Part shown: positions 25,369-34,518 of the stretch, one piece after another
Layout: every line of letters starts with the position of its first letter
Numbering within the stretch: the first letter of the stretch is position 1
DNA from: an uncultured Prevotellaceae bacterium
GTDB lineage: Bacteria > Bacteroidota > Bacteroidia > Bacteroidales > Bacteroidaceae
DNA: 64,000 nucleotides
NCBI GenBank assembly: GCA_900317305.1
Contig: ONGG01000001.1
Span: 248,001-312,000, forward strand
Direction of reading: 5' to 3'
Translations under genes and position numbers: made by a program
Notes under the pieces: model-generated
Databases searched by the model: none
What the model was told of the DNA's origin: nothing
The model's input: the letters and a program-made list of their open reading frames with translations, nothing else

Positions 25369-27138
25369 TTATTTGCCTTCCATTCTCTTCTTCAGTTCTG
25401 CCAAAGCATCGAGGTCGCCGAGAGTGGTGCCACCAGTCTGGTTGTTGATGACCGGGGTCTCTTCCTTCTTCGGAGCTGCATGCTTACGGGCGGGCTTCTT
25501 CTCTTCCTTGCCCTCCTCGAAGGTGCGGCTGTGAGAGAGGATGATGCGCTTGGTCTCCTTCACAAACTCGATTACCTTGAAGGGGAGTTCCTCACCCAGC
25601 TGGGCCTTCGAACCGTCTTCCTTCTCCAGGTGCTTCGGAGTGGCAAAGCCCTCACCGCCCTCGTTCAGGGCAATCACAGCACCCTTGTCCATCAGTTCGG
25701 TGATCTTGCCGATGTGTACCGATCCGGGAGTATAGAGGGTCTCGTAGGTATCCCATGGGTTGTCCTCAAGCTGCTTGTGGCCAAGGCTCAGACGACGGTT
25801 CTCCTTGTCGATCTCGAGAACCACGACGTCAATGTCGGCGCCAACCTGAGTGAACTCTGAAGGATGCTTCACCTTCTTGGTCCAAGAGAGGTCGCTGATG
25901 TGGATCAGGCCGTCAACACCTTCCTCAAGCTCTACGAAGATACCGAAGTTGGTGAAGTTGCGCACCTTGGCGGTGTGCTTCGAGCCAAGAGGATATTTCA
26001 CCTCGATGGCCTCCCATGGGTCTTCCTTCAGCTGCTTGATGCCAAGCGACATCTTGCGCTCGCTGCGGTCGAGGGTAAGGATCACGGCCTCTACCTCGTC
26101 GCCCACGTGCATGAACTCCTGGGCAGAGCGCAGGTGCTGGCTCCAGCTCATCTCCGATACGTGGATCAGACCTTCCACACCCGGAGCAATCTCTACGAAT
26201 GCACCGTAGTCGGCAATCACCACTACCTTGCCCTTCACGTGGTCGCCCACCTTCAGGTTCTCGTCGAGAGCATCCCATGGATGCGGAGTGAGTTGCTTCA
26301 GACCAAGGGCGATGCGCTTCTTCTCGTCATCGAAGTCGAGAATAACAACGTTGATCTTCTGGTCGAGGGCAACAACCTCTTTCGGATCGCTTACGCGGCC
26401 CCAAGACAGGTCGGTGATGTGGATGAGTCCGTCTACACCGCCAAGGTCCACGAACACACCATAAGAGGTGATGTTCTTCACGGTACCTTCCAGAATCTGT
26501 CCCTTCTCCAACTTGCTGATGATCTCCTTCTTCTGAGCCTCGAGCTCGGCCTCGATGAGGGCCTTGTGAGATACCACCACGTTGCGGAACTCCTGGTTGA
26601 TCTTCACCACCTTGAACTCCATGGTCTTGCCCACGAACACGTCGTAGTCGCGGATGGGGTGAACGTCGATCTGACTGCCGGGGAGGAAGGCCTCAATGCC
26701 GAATACATCGACAATCATACCACCCTTCGTGCGGCACTTGATGTAGCCCTGGATCACTTCCTCATTGTCAAGAGCAGCGTTGATACGCTCCCAGCTCTTG
26801 CTCAGACGGGCCTTCTTGTGCGAAAGAATCAACTGACCTTTCTTGTCTTCCTGATTTTCTACGTAAACTTCTACGATGTCGCCAACCTTCAGGTCGGGGT
26901 TGTAGCGAAATTCGCTGGCGGGGATAATACCGTCGCTCTTGTAACCAATGTTGACAACAACTTCCTTCTTGTCAAAAGAGATTACCTTACCGTCAACAAC
27001 CTGATGCTCGCTCACTTTGTTGAGGGTTTCATCATAGGCCTTCTCGAGGTCTGATTTGCTTGCGTTGTTCATGCTGCCATTCTCAAACTCTTCCCAATTG
27101 AAGTCGTCGAGAGGCTGAACGTTTTTAAAGTTTGACAT
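25369..27138 (-). CDS. rpsA: Small ribosomal subunit protein S1
   Basis: The 589-residue protein contains a series of about six S1/OB-fold repeats. Typical strands recur in YGVFVDLGGVDGLIHITDLS near 228, YGAFVEIAPGVEGLIHVSEM near 312 and FGIFVELEEGVDGLIHISDL near 399. Basic KKPARKHAAPKK and Glu-rich tails follow. It binds mRNA on the ribosome and is especially important where Shine-Dalgarno sequences are weak, as in this genome. Minus-strand -7 element TACCTTTGC lies near 27204-27212. Confidence 0.96.
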   Translation of the reverse strand: MSNFKNVQPLDDFNWEEFENGSMNNASKSDLEKAYDETLNKVSEHQVVDGKVISFDKKEVVVNIGYKSDGIIPASEFRYNPDLKVGDIVEVYVENQEDKKGQLILSHKKARLSKSWERINAALDNEEVIQGYIKCRTKGGMIVDVFGIEAFLPGSQIDVHPIRDYDVFVGKTMEFKVVKINQEFRNVVVSHKALIEAELEAQKKEIISKLEKGQILEGTVKNITSYGVFVDLGGVDGLIHITDLSWGRVSDPKEVVALDQKINVVILDFDDEKKRIALGLKQLTPHPWDALDENLKVGDHVKGKVVVIADYGAFVEIAPGVEGLIHVSEMSWSQHLRSAQEFMHVGDEVEAVILTLDRSERKMSLGIKQLKEDPWEAIEVKYPLGSKHTAKVRNFTNFGIFVELEEGVDGLIHISDLSWTKKVKHPSEFTQVGADIDVVVLEIDKENRRLSLGHKQLEDNPWDTYETLYTPGSVHIGKITELMDKGAVIALNEGGEGFATPKHLEKEDGSKAQLGEELPFKVIEFVKETKRIILSHSRTFEEGKEEKKPARKHAAPKKEETPVINNQTGGTTLGDLDALAELKKRMEGK

Positions 27139-27354
27139 AAAATGAATTAATAAAAAATGAATGATTTAATAAAGTTAGACTTTATGTTGATTGAAAATCG
27201 GGTGCAAAGGTACTGCTTTTTCGGCAAATAACACCATTCTTGCACCTTATTTTATTATTTCACAAAGGATAAAAACATAACATTTAATAATTATTAACTG
27301 TTGGTCGGTGGCCATCGCATCGGGATGTGACAGAAAGTGTACGAAAAACACTGA

Positions 27355-27371
27355 TTGGCACGTTTTTTGCA
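27355..27371 (+). promoter_or_regulatory. Sigma-54 type promoter of the DnaJ-like gene
   Basis: TTGGCACGTTTTTTGCA matches the -24/-12 consensus exactly, with the GG and GC dinucleotides 10 bases apart. Transcription should start near 27382, just before the ribosome-binding site. Confidence 0.8.
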
Positions 27372-27386
27372 TCAAGTAAAGTAAAA

Positions 27387-27395
27387 AAGGAGGTG
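27387..27395 (+). promoter_or_regulatory. Strong Shine-Dalgarno sequence
   Basis: AAGGAGGTG six bases before the ATG at 27401. Such a complete site is unusual here, where most genes have none. Confidence 0.7.
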
Positions 27396-27400
27396 TAATT

Positions 27401-28078
27401 ATGGCATTCATTGATTATTACAAAATTCTGGGTGTAGACAAGAATATCCCACAGGCCGATGTGAAGAAGGCTTATCATAAGCGGGCACAGCAGTTCCATC
27501 CCGACCTGCATCCCGACGACCCCAAGGCAAAGGCCAAATTCCAGGCCTTGCAAGAGGCTTACGAGGTGATAGGTGACCCGGAGAAACGGAAGAAGTACGA
27601 CCAATATGGAGAGCAGTGGCGCCAAGCCGAAGCTTTCGAGAAGGCCGGCGGTGCCGGCGGCGGACAGTATTGGCAGTCGGGTGGGGGTGGCTCGCCCTTC
27701 GACGGCTTTGACTTCAGCATGTTCTCCAAAGGGGGCAAAGGCGGATTCAGTAGTTTCTTCGAACAGATTTTCGGCCGTCAGGGCGGTTCCACATCACGGC
27801 GTTCGGGTGGCGGCGAGATGAATGCTACGGTGAATATCGACCTCTATACCGCACTGCTCGGTGGAGAGGTGATTCTCTCGCTCAGCAATGGGTCGAAGGT
27901 GAAACTGAAGGTGAAGCCCGAGACGCAACCCGGCACGAAGGTACGTCTGAAGGGCAAGGGCTTCGACCGTGGCGACGGCACCTTCGGCGACCTCATCATC
28001 ACCTACCAGGTGAAGTTGCCCACCAATCTCACCGAGCATCAGCGCCAGCTTATCAGGGAGTTGCAGATGTCGAGGTAA
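27401..28078 (+). CDS. Short DnaJ/CbpA-like co-chaperone
   Basis: The 225-residue protein has an N-terminal J domain with the HPD motif at 33-35 (QQFHPDLHPDD), which stimulates a DnaK-type ATPase. A Gly-rich linker follows (about 85-130), and a single C-terminal substrate-binding domain (about 130-215, NIDLYTALLGGEVILSLSNG and GTKVRLKGKGF). It lacks the zinc-finger region and the second beta domain of full DnaJ or CbpA, which are about 300-380 residues long. It is a single gene with sigma-54-type promoter, strong ribosome-binding site and its own terminator. Confidence 0.93.
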   Translation: MAFIDYYKILGVDKNIPQADVKKAYHKRAQQFHPDLHPDDPKAKAKFQALQEAYEVIGDPEKRKKYDQYGEQWRQAEAFEKAGGAGGGQYWQSGGGGSPFDGFDFSMFSKGGKGGFSSFFEQIFGRQGGSTSRRSGGGEMNATVNIDLYTALLGGEVILSLSNGSKVKLKVKPETQPGTKVRLKGKGFDRGDGTFGDLIITYQVKLPTNLTEHQRQLIRELQMSR

Positions 28079-28086
28079 GGAAATTC

Positions 28087-28131
28087 AATAGCAAAAGGCC
28101 ATCGCCCACAAGCGATGGCCTTTTTGCTATT
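28087..28131. terminator. Bidirectional terminator between the DnaJ-like and endonuclease genes
   Basis: AATAGCAAAAGGCCATCGC pairs with GCGATGGCCTTTTTGCTATT around a short loop. Confidence 0.85.
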
Positions 28132-28153
28132 TAGATTTCGCGAATCTTCCCTG

Positions 28154-29164
28154 CTACCATTTGCTGAAGTCAATGCTCTTTTCCACTTTGTCTTCAATAT
28201 CGTCGGGCAGATTGCAGAAGAAGTCGATGCCGGTGCGCTCCTCCAACTCGTCGATGGTGATGGCATAGTCTTTGAAATTTGCGCCTTTAATCGACCTGTT
28301 CTCATGCACGGTCCAAAGTGCCATGGCCTGATACTCGTTGGTACTCTTGTCGTACTGGAGCAGGGCCATGTAGAAGTATTTGGGTACGGGCAGGACGTCA
28401 TTGCATTTCTCCTCATATACCTGGTCGCTGCGTATGGTGGCAGCTTTCACCACATAAAGGGTGTCGCAGACGTCGGCCCACTCACGTACTCTATCCTCAA
28501 AATTGGCCCATAACACACCATTGTGGTTTTGCCATTGAGGTTGCATATTGCTTAAGAAGAACGTCTGCTTGTTCTGCTCCACAGAGCATTGACGGTCGCT
28601 CGACGGACAAAGATGACCACGCGAGAAGCCACTGCCTTTGTAGTCGGCCAGGGTCGAACGGTATTGCACAGGAATCTCCGGGTCTTCCCTGAATGAATCG
28701 TTTCGCCCAGCATTGCCACCTTTGTTGCCTGCGTGCAGCTGGTAACAAGTCCATCGGTTGGCTTTGTCTTTATAGCTCCACTCCAGACTGAATGTGATGC
28801 CATAATCGGCAGTTGATTTGATGATGAGTTGGTTCATCGACTGGTCTTCGGCAAGATGTGGATATTCCAGCAGTTTAGCTCGATTGTCGGTGTTGCTGTT
28901 TCTGTTCGCTACCTCTACACTGCCTTGCTGATACAAGGCCACCACCACTTTCGAAGCCAGGTAGTCTTTCGACTTGCCATTCTTCAGATACACTTTCACA
29001 CCATATTTCAGATTGTAGATAATCTGCACGCGGTCGAACTGGTCGGAGGTGTAGCGCACCTCGGTGCCGTTCTGGAGCGTGATGATAACGGTGTCATTCT
29101 TCTCCTCGGCCATGGCTGCCACCGACGACAGCATCAATGCCAACAGTATGATGAACTTTTTCAT
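28154..29164 (-). CDS. Secreted DNA/RNA non-specific endonuclease (NUC1 family)
   Basis: The 336-residue protein has a signal peptide ending AAMAEE. Residues about 30-75 (KNDTVIITLQNGTEVRYTSD) look like an accessory beta domain. The NUC1 domain follows, with the catalytic motif SRGHLCPSSDR near 197 (His is the general base) and the metal-ligand Asn in the FFLSNMQPQWQNHN segment near 220. It would degrade extracellular or periplasmic DNA and RNA for nutrition. ATG 29164 gives the signal peptide; 29197 is an in-frame alternative. It begins 39 bases after the gene at 29204-30934 ends. Confidence 0.9.
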   Translation of the reverse strand: MKKFIILLALMLSSVAAMAEEKNDTVIITLQNGTEVRYTSDQFDRVQIIYNLKYGVKVYLKNGKSKDYLASKVVVALYQQGSVEVANRNSNTDNRAKLLEYPHLAEDQSMNQLIIKSTADYGITFSLEWSYKDKANRWTCYQLHAGNKGGNAGRNDSFREDPEIPVQYRSTLADYKGSGFSRGHLCPSSDRQCSVEQNKQTFFLSNMQPQWQNHNGVLWANFEDRVREWADVCDTLYVVKAATIRSDQVYEEKCNDVLPVPKYFYMALLQYDKSTNEYQAMALWTVHENRSIKGANFKDYAITIDELEERTGIDFFCNLPDDIEDKVEKSIDFSKW

Positions 29165-29203
29165 GCCTTTCCTCCTCTGTTGTTTAATGATTTTCATGAC
29201 CGA

Positions 29204-30934
29204 TTATTTTACGATAATCTTATTTCCATTACGCAGATACACACCCTTTGGCAGGTCGCGGGTCTGGTTACCCATGAACTGGCCGCTCACATTGTAAATG
29301 CGGCCGTCGCCTTCGTTGCCGTCGAGAGTCGCGGTAGTGATGCCGGTTGAGATGCCGTCCACACAGATGTTGGCACTGCTCTGACCTGTGGTCCTGAAGT
29401 AGGCGCGGAAGGCTTTCAGGTCGTTGGTCACATTAGGATAGTAGAGGGTGTTGCCTTCGCCAAGGAACAACACACTGGTGTCGCCGGCATAGAGAGTGGT
29501 GGGGTCGTAGATTCCCACAAACTCCCATGTGGATTGGCTCACTGGTTTCAACTCGCTGTCGATGATGGTTCCCTGAATGGTGATCGACTCAACGTCTTCC
29601 TCGGGAAACACAAGGTAGGGCACGCCTGCTTCGAGCGAACTCACACTGGTGAACTCCAAGGTGTTGGTAGCAGCGTTGAAACTGCTGAGGGCAGCCAGTC
29701 GTGAGGAGGCCACGATGTCGGAGAATTCGGCAACGTCGAAGGGCAGGCAGAGGGTGTTCCAGGTGCCGGTAGTCATTTTGCGAGTTAGTGTCACGTTCAC
29801 ATTGCGTCCATTGAATACGCCTATAAGCGATGCATTGTTGGAAAGGGCCTCGTTAAGGGCTAAGTCGGGCACAACTTCACGTATATCGGTGCAATAGAGT
29901 TGCGAACTGGAGCCATCTGAAGTGGTTCCCAATATACCTGTTACGTTATACGATTTGTACTTGGTGTCGGCAGGAATGTCGATTTCGTTGAAACGATTTG
30001 AAATAGAAAGTTGCTCATCGCCTCTTGTCAAGAAATATTGCCCGCTCTCATAGGTGATCCCAGCGTAGGTCACCTCCACCAAGTCGGCACGGTAGGTACT
30101 GCCAGTAAGGTCGGATATTTGGTTGAAACTCCTGACGGAGGGCTCGTGATAGTAGTCCAGACACAGAATGGAGTCGGCGAAGCTGGCGTCGACATGGGTA
30201 AACTCGGGCATACCCTTGTTCACCTCGTATTTGCCCAGCACCCTGCCGATAAGGGCGCCACCGGTATGGGTGTGCCATCCTGGATCATCGGGTAGGAAAT
30301 CGTAGAAGCGCACTGCCGTGGCGTTATCACGTACGTAGGCCTCCGTGGCGTTGGCATCATAGGCATACTCGATGTAGCCAGGATTGTCGCGGCCAAGGGA
30401 GAGCCATGCCAATGTGCCCGAATCAAGTGCCTTCAGGTCGGTCAGCGAGGAAACCTCGGGATACACTTCGCTGCTGCCGCCACCACTGAGCGTCACGACG
30501 ATTTTCGTGAAACGAAGTTGGTCTTTCGTCGTTGTGTTATTGGTAATTGTAAATGACGTAACATCCCCTACCCATGTTGCTTGGGTTCCAGAAATAGACA
30601 AGTCTACACCATAATTGATGGTGGATTTTGGGGCATTGCCTGATACGAAAGACATGACCACTTTGTTAAGCTTCTTGTCTGGATTGGTAGAAGCGAAAGT
30701 GAGCGTGTTGGCCTTATAGACTCTCGCACTTTTGTCACCGTCATAGTATGCGGGTTCAGTGGCTCCCTCTGCTTTGTCAAAAGTGAGTTTCACGTCACCA
30801 GACACCACATCGGTCAGTTTTTCTCCATTGCTGAATCCCATGTCCGCGAACACGAACACGACATCCTCTGCTTTCGTTTGTGTCAGTACACAGCACGAAA
30901 GCAGGAGGAATAGTATTCTTAGTTTTTTATTCAT
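29204..30934 (-). CDS. Large secreted protein with a short Por-like C-terminal tail
   Basis: The 576-residue protein has a signal peptide ending TQTKAED. It then has a beta-rich domain (VFVFADMGFSNG to about residue 150), a segment with a PDDPGWHTHTGG loop and a region resembling cell-surface adhesin-like domains (TWNTLCLPFDVAEFSDIV). It ends RIYNVSGQFMG, then LPKGVYLRNGNKIIVK, as do many Prevotella surface proteins. No enzyme motif is seen. It is likely exposed or cell-associated. Confidence 0.8.
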   Translation of the reverse strand: MNKKLRILFLLLSCCVLTQTKAEDVVFVFADMGFSNGEKLTDVVSGDVKLTFDKAEGATEPAYYDGDKSARVYKANTLTFASTNPDKKLNKVVMSFVSGNAPKSTINYGVDLSISGTQATWVGDVTSFTITNNTTTKDQLRFTKIVVTLSGGGSSEVYPEVSSLTDLKALDSGTLAWLSLGRDNPGYIEYAYDANATEAYVRDNATAVRFYDFLPDDPGWHTHTGGALIGRVLGKYEVNKGMPEFTHVDASFADSILCLDYYHEPSVRSFNQISDLTGSTYRADLVEVTYAGITYESGQYFLTRGDEQLSISNRFNEIDIPADTKYKSYNVTGILGTTSDGSSSQLYCTDIREVVPDLALNEALSNNASLIGVFNGRNVNVTLTRKMTTGTWNTLCLPFDVAEFSDIVASSRLAALSSFNAATNTLEFTSVSSLEAGVPYLVFPEEDVESITIQGTIIDSELKPVSQSTWEFVGIYDPTTLYAGDTSVLFLGEGNTLYYPNVTNDLKAFRAYFRTTGQSSANICVDGISTGITTATLDGNEGDGRIYNVSGQFMGNQTRDLPKGVYLRNGNKIIVK

Positions 30935-31013
30935 ATATCATATGTTTAGGTAGTAAAGTAGCGTGTCGATCATGTATGGTCAAGAGGATGCAAGTAGCAC
31001 TCTGCTTGCATTA

Positions 31014-31973
31014 TCATTCATAGCGTTGTATAAACTGGATGTTGTATTTCTCGTATTTATTGAGTTCGCTGGCGGGAATCTCGTTGCGGTAGCCGTCATA
31101 CCATTGGAACGTGTTGAAATAATTGCGCAGGCTGGCATCCTGGAATTTGCGGTAGTGACGGGCATAGATGGCATTGCGCAGTATGCGCAGTTGGCTGCTG
31201 TTTAAGTTGCGGACGTCGGCATCGGTGACATAGCGCTGGGCGAGCCAATCGTACACTGTGCCAGTGGCTACTGCTGCCCTGCGGGAAGTGGCAGCGGGAG
31301 CGGCAGGTGCTCCGTCGGGTATCACCTTGCTCTTGTGCATGTAGCCAAGGAATTGGCCGGCTGTGTTGTACACATTGCACCAATTGGCATTATAGGCGGT
31401 ATAGTAGATGGCGTTGCCGTCTTTCACCTTTGTCACGATAGCATAGTTGGTTCCCGGCCCTTGGCGTACATTCGTATAGCCTCCTTCACGGATAACATGG
31501 GCAGGAAGCAATCCGGCTACAGACACTTTAGGTGCGGGGGCTGGAGCAGGAGCGGGCGCAGCAGCAACAGGTTGCTCGGCGGCTTTAGCGGGCTCAGGCT
31601 TCGTCTCTGCCTCGACAATGGCGGGTTCTTCTTCTGCAGGACTGAATTTCTCGAGGGCCTCGAGCAATCCGGAGGCTTTGCGGCGATGACGCTCGCCATA
31701 GACTTTCATCCTGGAGACTGCCGAACTCACGATGGTCGACTCATCGTCGGTCAGACGGTCGGGCAGGTCGCCTAAGGCATTCTCCAGCAAGTCGGCAGCA
31801 TCGTCCCAGTCTTCCTTGCTCCAATCGTCGCTCTTGCTCGAAATGTCATTGCTCAGAGTCTCGATCACATCGAGTGGGTCGGCATTTTTCGAGGATTTCA
31901 GACTAATGTCCTTGCACGATACCATAAAGGATGCGGCAATGAACATACCGAAAATGATAGATTTTGTTTTCAT
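31014..31973 (-). CDS. Lipoprotein with SH3b and YARHG domains
   Basis: The 319-residue protein begins with a lipobox (FMVSCKD). An acidic helical region (30-115) and an Ala/Pro-rich linker (PAPAPAPAPK near 145) follow. A bacterial SH3 domain lies at about 165-215 (GYTNVRQGPGTNYAIVTKV), and a C-terminal YARHG domain at about 240-319 (LRILRNAIYARHYRKF, in which the usual Gly after His is Tyr). SH3b and YARHG domains are cell-wall or protein-binding modules, so a periplasmic or surface anchoring role is likely. Confidence 0.88.
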   Translation of the reverse strand: MKTKSIIFGMFIAASFMVSCKDISLKSSKNADPLDVIETLSNDISSKSDDWSKEDWDDAADLLENALGDLPDRLTDDESTIVSSAVSRMKVYGERHRRKASGLLEALEKFSPAEEEPAIVEAETKPEPAKAAEQPVAAAPAPAPAPAPKVSVAGLLPAHVIREGGYTNVRQGPGTNYAIVTKVKDGNAIYYTAYNANWCNVYNTAGQFLGYMHKSKVIPDGAPAAPAATSRRAAVATGTVYDWLAQRYVTDADVRNLNSSQLRILRNAIYARHYRKFQDASLRNYFNTFQWYDGYRNEIPASELNKYEKYNIQFIQRYE

Positions 31974-32216
31974 GCTATAGTCAAGGTCGCGGCACTTGGG
32001 TTAGACAGAGTATTTGTTATTGTAACCTCGGTTGTTCCCATCTCGCTCCATGTGTTTGCCACTGTGCCGCATTTTAGTGACTGAAGCCGAAATAATGGGG
32101 GCGGTTGCTTAAAAAAGCAAAAATAAGAATTAATAATGAAACTTCAAAATATCAAGATGTTTTTTTCTTTTTTTTCGATTGACATCATGCGTTTTCATGG
32201 AGCCGTCTCAGAGTGC

Positions 32217-33050
32217 TCACTCCTCTATCTCGGATAGTCCTTTGAGGAATCCTTTGTATATCGTGGCATAGGCTTCCTTGCGGGCATAACGACGATAGCG
32301 AAGCGAATGGCGGATAGAGCGGATGGCCTGTTGTGGACTGCTCACGATGAAGCCGCTCTTGCTCTGCCTGAACTCCCATTTCTCACCTTCTCTCGTCACA
32401 TTGGTGGTGATGGCGTTCTCAAGCACCTGACCCACCCTGTGGTCGTGATGATTGACAAATGGCAATTCCTCGGCAGTGAAGCCAAAAGCCTCGATCAGCA
32501 AGTTGCCCTGCAACTGTGCCATGTTGGTCATCTTGGTCTGCTGAAGCCATTTCTCTAGTTTCACGAAGTCAACACGGTTGCCATCAAGACGCAAGTAACG
32601 CCCCAGGTCGACAATGCCACGCAGGAAACTGCGGCCAGAGAGGATGTTGTTCACATTCTCGATGATGATGGCAGCCAACTGCATCGTCTCATACGATTTC
32701 TCCATGTCCTTGTGCTCCTGACTCACGATGCCCTGCAACTTGCCCTCAAGTTTGGTGTCGTGCAGGTGAACCTTGTCGAAGTCATAGAGTTCGGGGATGG
32801 TGTGGAGAGGGGTCTGCTGCATCAGCGATTTGATTTCGGCAATGTGCTCTTCGGATAGGTTCAGGTTGTCGTCATAGTAATAATGCTCCAGGCCCTGGGC
32901 GAAAAAATGGATCACGTCGTGCATCCGGGCCAGTTCGATGAGTTTCTTCCATTTGAAGTCCGACAACATGCCGATAGGCCTGCTGTCGTCGAACGCACCA
33001 CTGCGCAGAATGGTGATGAAGTTGCTTTTCTCAATCTCGTATACAATCAT
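32217..33050 (-). CDS. Protein of unknown function in the uronate operon
   Basis: The 277-residue cytoplasmic protein is helical, with WKKLIELARMHDVIHFFAQG near 35 and ENVNNILSGRSFLRGIVDLG near 130. The start weakly recalls the N-terminal helices of uncharacterised nucleotidyltransferase-like proteins, but the active-site motif was not found. It is the last gene of the run LacI-uxaA-NhaC, 21 bases after the antiporter stop. A specific role in uronate use is inferred from position only. Confidence 0.6.
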   Translation of the reverse strand: MIVYEIEKSNFITILRSGAFDDSRPIGMLSDFKWKKLIELARMHDVIHFFAQGLEHYYYDDNLNLSEEHIAEIKSLMQQTPLHTIPELYDFDKVHLHDTKLEGKLQGIVSQEHKDMEKSYETMQLAAIIIENVNNILSGRSFLRGIVDLGRYLRLDGNRVDFVKLEKWLQQTKMTNMAQLQGNLLIEAFGFTAEELPFVNHHDHRVGQVLENAITTNVTREGEKWEFRQSKSGFIVSSPQQAIRSIRHSLRYRRYARKEAYATIYKGFLKGLSEIEE

Positions 33051-33071
33051 TGATGTTTTCTCTTGAGTCGT

Positions 33072-34355
33072 TTATGAATATTTCTTCGGATATCTGAGGA
33101 GGATAGACATCAGGGCCACAAATCCCAATGTCAGTGGATAATAAAGGTAGGGGATGATGTTGATGGGGTTGACCTCGGCCAGACCGGCGGCCATCAGCAC
33201 CTGAGCGCCATAAGGCAGAATGCCTTGCATGCAGCACGAGAAGGTGTCGAGGATGCTGGCACATTTGCGGTTGTCCAGACCATAGCGGTCGCCAATGTCT
33301 TTTGATATCTCACCCACAGTGAGAATGGCCACGGTGTTGTTGGCCGTACAAGCGTTCACAAGGCTCACCAAGGCCGCAATCGACAATTCTGCCCCACGTT
33401 TGCCATTCACATGGCGGGTGAGTTTGCCTATGATGTAGTCAATACCTCCGTTGATGCGGATAATCTCGAGCAGACCACCGGCCATCATGGTGATAATAAT
33501 CAGTTCGCCCATACCGGTGATGCCTTTGCCCATTGAGCCAAACCATCCGTAAAGGTCGTAGGAGCCGCTACAGATGCCTATGATGCCGGTCATCAGCAGA
33601 CCAAGCGTCAGTACGGCCATCACGTTCATGCCAAAGGCGGCCGAGATGAGAACCACCAGATAGGGTGTCACCTTCAGATACTCCACTTCGGGCACCGATG
33701 AGGGCGACTGGATATTGGCTCCCATAAAAAGGTAGACAATCAGGATGAGGATGGCGGCGGGCAGGGTGATGTAGAGGTTCACCCTGAACTTGTCGCTCAT
33801 GCGGCAATGCTGGGTCTGGGTGGCCACAATGGTGGTATCGGAGATAAACGACAGGTTGTCGCCAAAGAATGCGCCGCCTACCACTACAGCGGTCAGCAGG
33901 GCGGTGTTGGAGTCTGTCGAAAGTGCTATACCCGCGGCTATGGGGGTAAGGGCCACAATAGTGCCCACACTGGTGCCGATGGAGATAGAGATGAAGCACG
34001 AGGCGATGAAGAGTCCTGCCAGAATCATATTGCCAGGCAGGAGCGACAGGGTGAGGTTCACGGTAGAGTCGATGCTGCCCATATCCTTGGCCGAAGCGGC
34101 GAAAGCACCGGCCATCACGAATATCCACAACATCAGAATCAGGTTGCCCGTGCTGGCACCTCGGGTGAAGTGCGAGATACGGTCTTTGAGGGTGGCTCCC
34201 GTAGTGGTGGAGATGGCATACACGCTGGCGATCAGAAACGCCACCGTAAGCGGTATCTTGTAGAAGTTGCCTGCGACCAGCGATCCAACCAGATACACGA
34301 ATACGAAAACGAATAATGGGCTCAGTGCGAACAGGCCTCGTTTGTTGTTCATCAT
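33072..34355 (-). CDS. NhaC-family Na+/H+ antiporter
   Basis: The 427-residue inner-membrane protein has about ten helices. Family segments include LMLWIFVMAGAFAASAKDMG near 74, ISIGTSVGTIVALTPIAAG near 124 and VVVGGAFFGDNLSFISDTTI near 157 with paired acidic residues. NACTANNTVAILTVGEISKD is near 337. It exchanges H+ for Na+ (or a related carboxylate-linked exchange). It lies between altronate dehydratase and an unknown gene, suggesting support for Na+-coupled uronate uptake, which is an inference. Confidence 0.88.
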   Translation of the reverse strand: MMNNKRGLFALSPLFVFVFVYLVGSLVAGNFYKIPLTVAFLIASVYAISTTTGATLKDRISHFTRGASTGNLILMLWIFVMAGAFAASAKDMGSIDSTVNLTLSLLPGNMILAGLFIASCFISISIGTSVGTIVALTPIAAGIALSTDSNTALLTAVVVGGAFFGDNLSFISDTTIVATQTQHCRMSDKFRVNLYITLPAAILILIVYLFMGANIQSPSSVPEVEYLKVTPYLVVLISAAFGMNVMAVLTLGLLMTGIIGICSGSYDLYGWFGSMGKGITGMGELIIITMMAGGLLEIIRINGGIDYIIGKLTRHVNGKRGAELSIAALVSLVNACTANNTVAILTVGEISKDIGDRYGLDNRKCASILDTFSCCMQGILPYGAQVLMAAGLAEVNPINIIPYLYYPLTLGFVALMSILLRYPKKYS

Positions 34356-34518
34356 CTTTATTTACAATACATTTCCAAATTCCAATCAATCTGTCGGCGT
34401 CTCTTTCACTTACGCTCTCTCATCTTTTTCTAACAGTGGTCGGCACGGGTGAATTCCGTGATGGGAAATGATGAGGATGTGCCAGGAAATCCTCTGGAAC
34501 ACCCTCATCAGGTTCTGT

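Noticed and set aside
25864-27054. Long plus-strand ORF opposite rpsA
   Set aside because: The ORF is a shadow of the strongly biased codon use of rpsA, which has clear S1 repeats.
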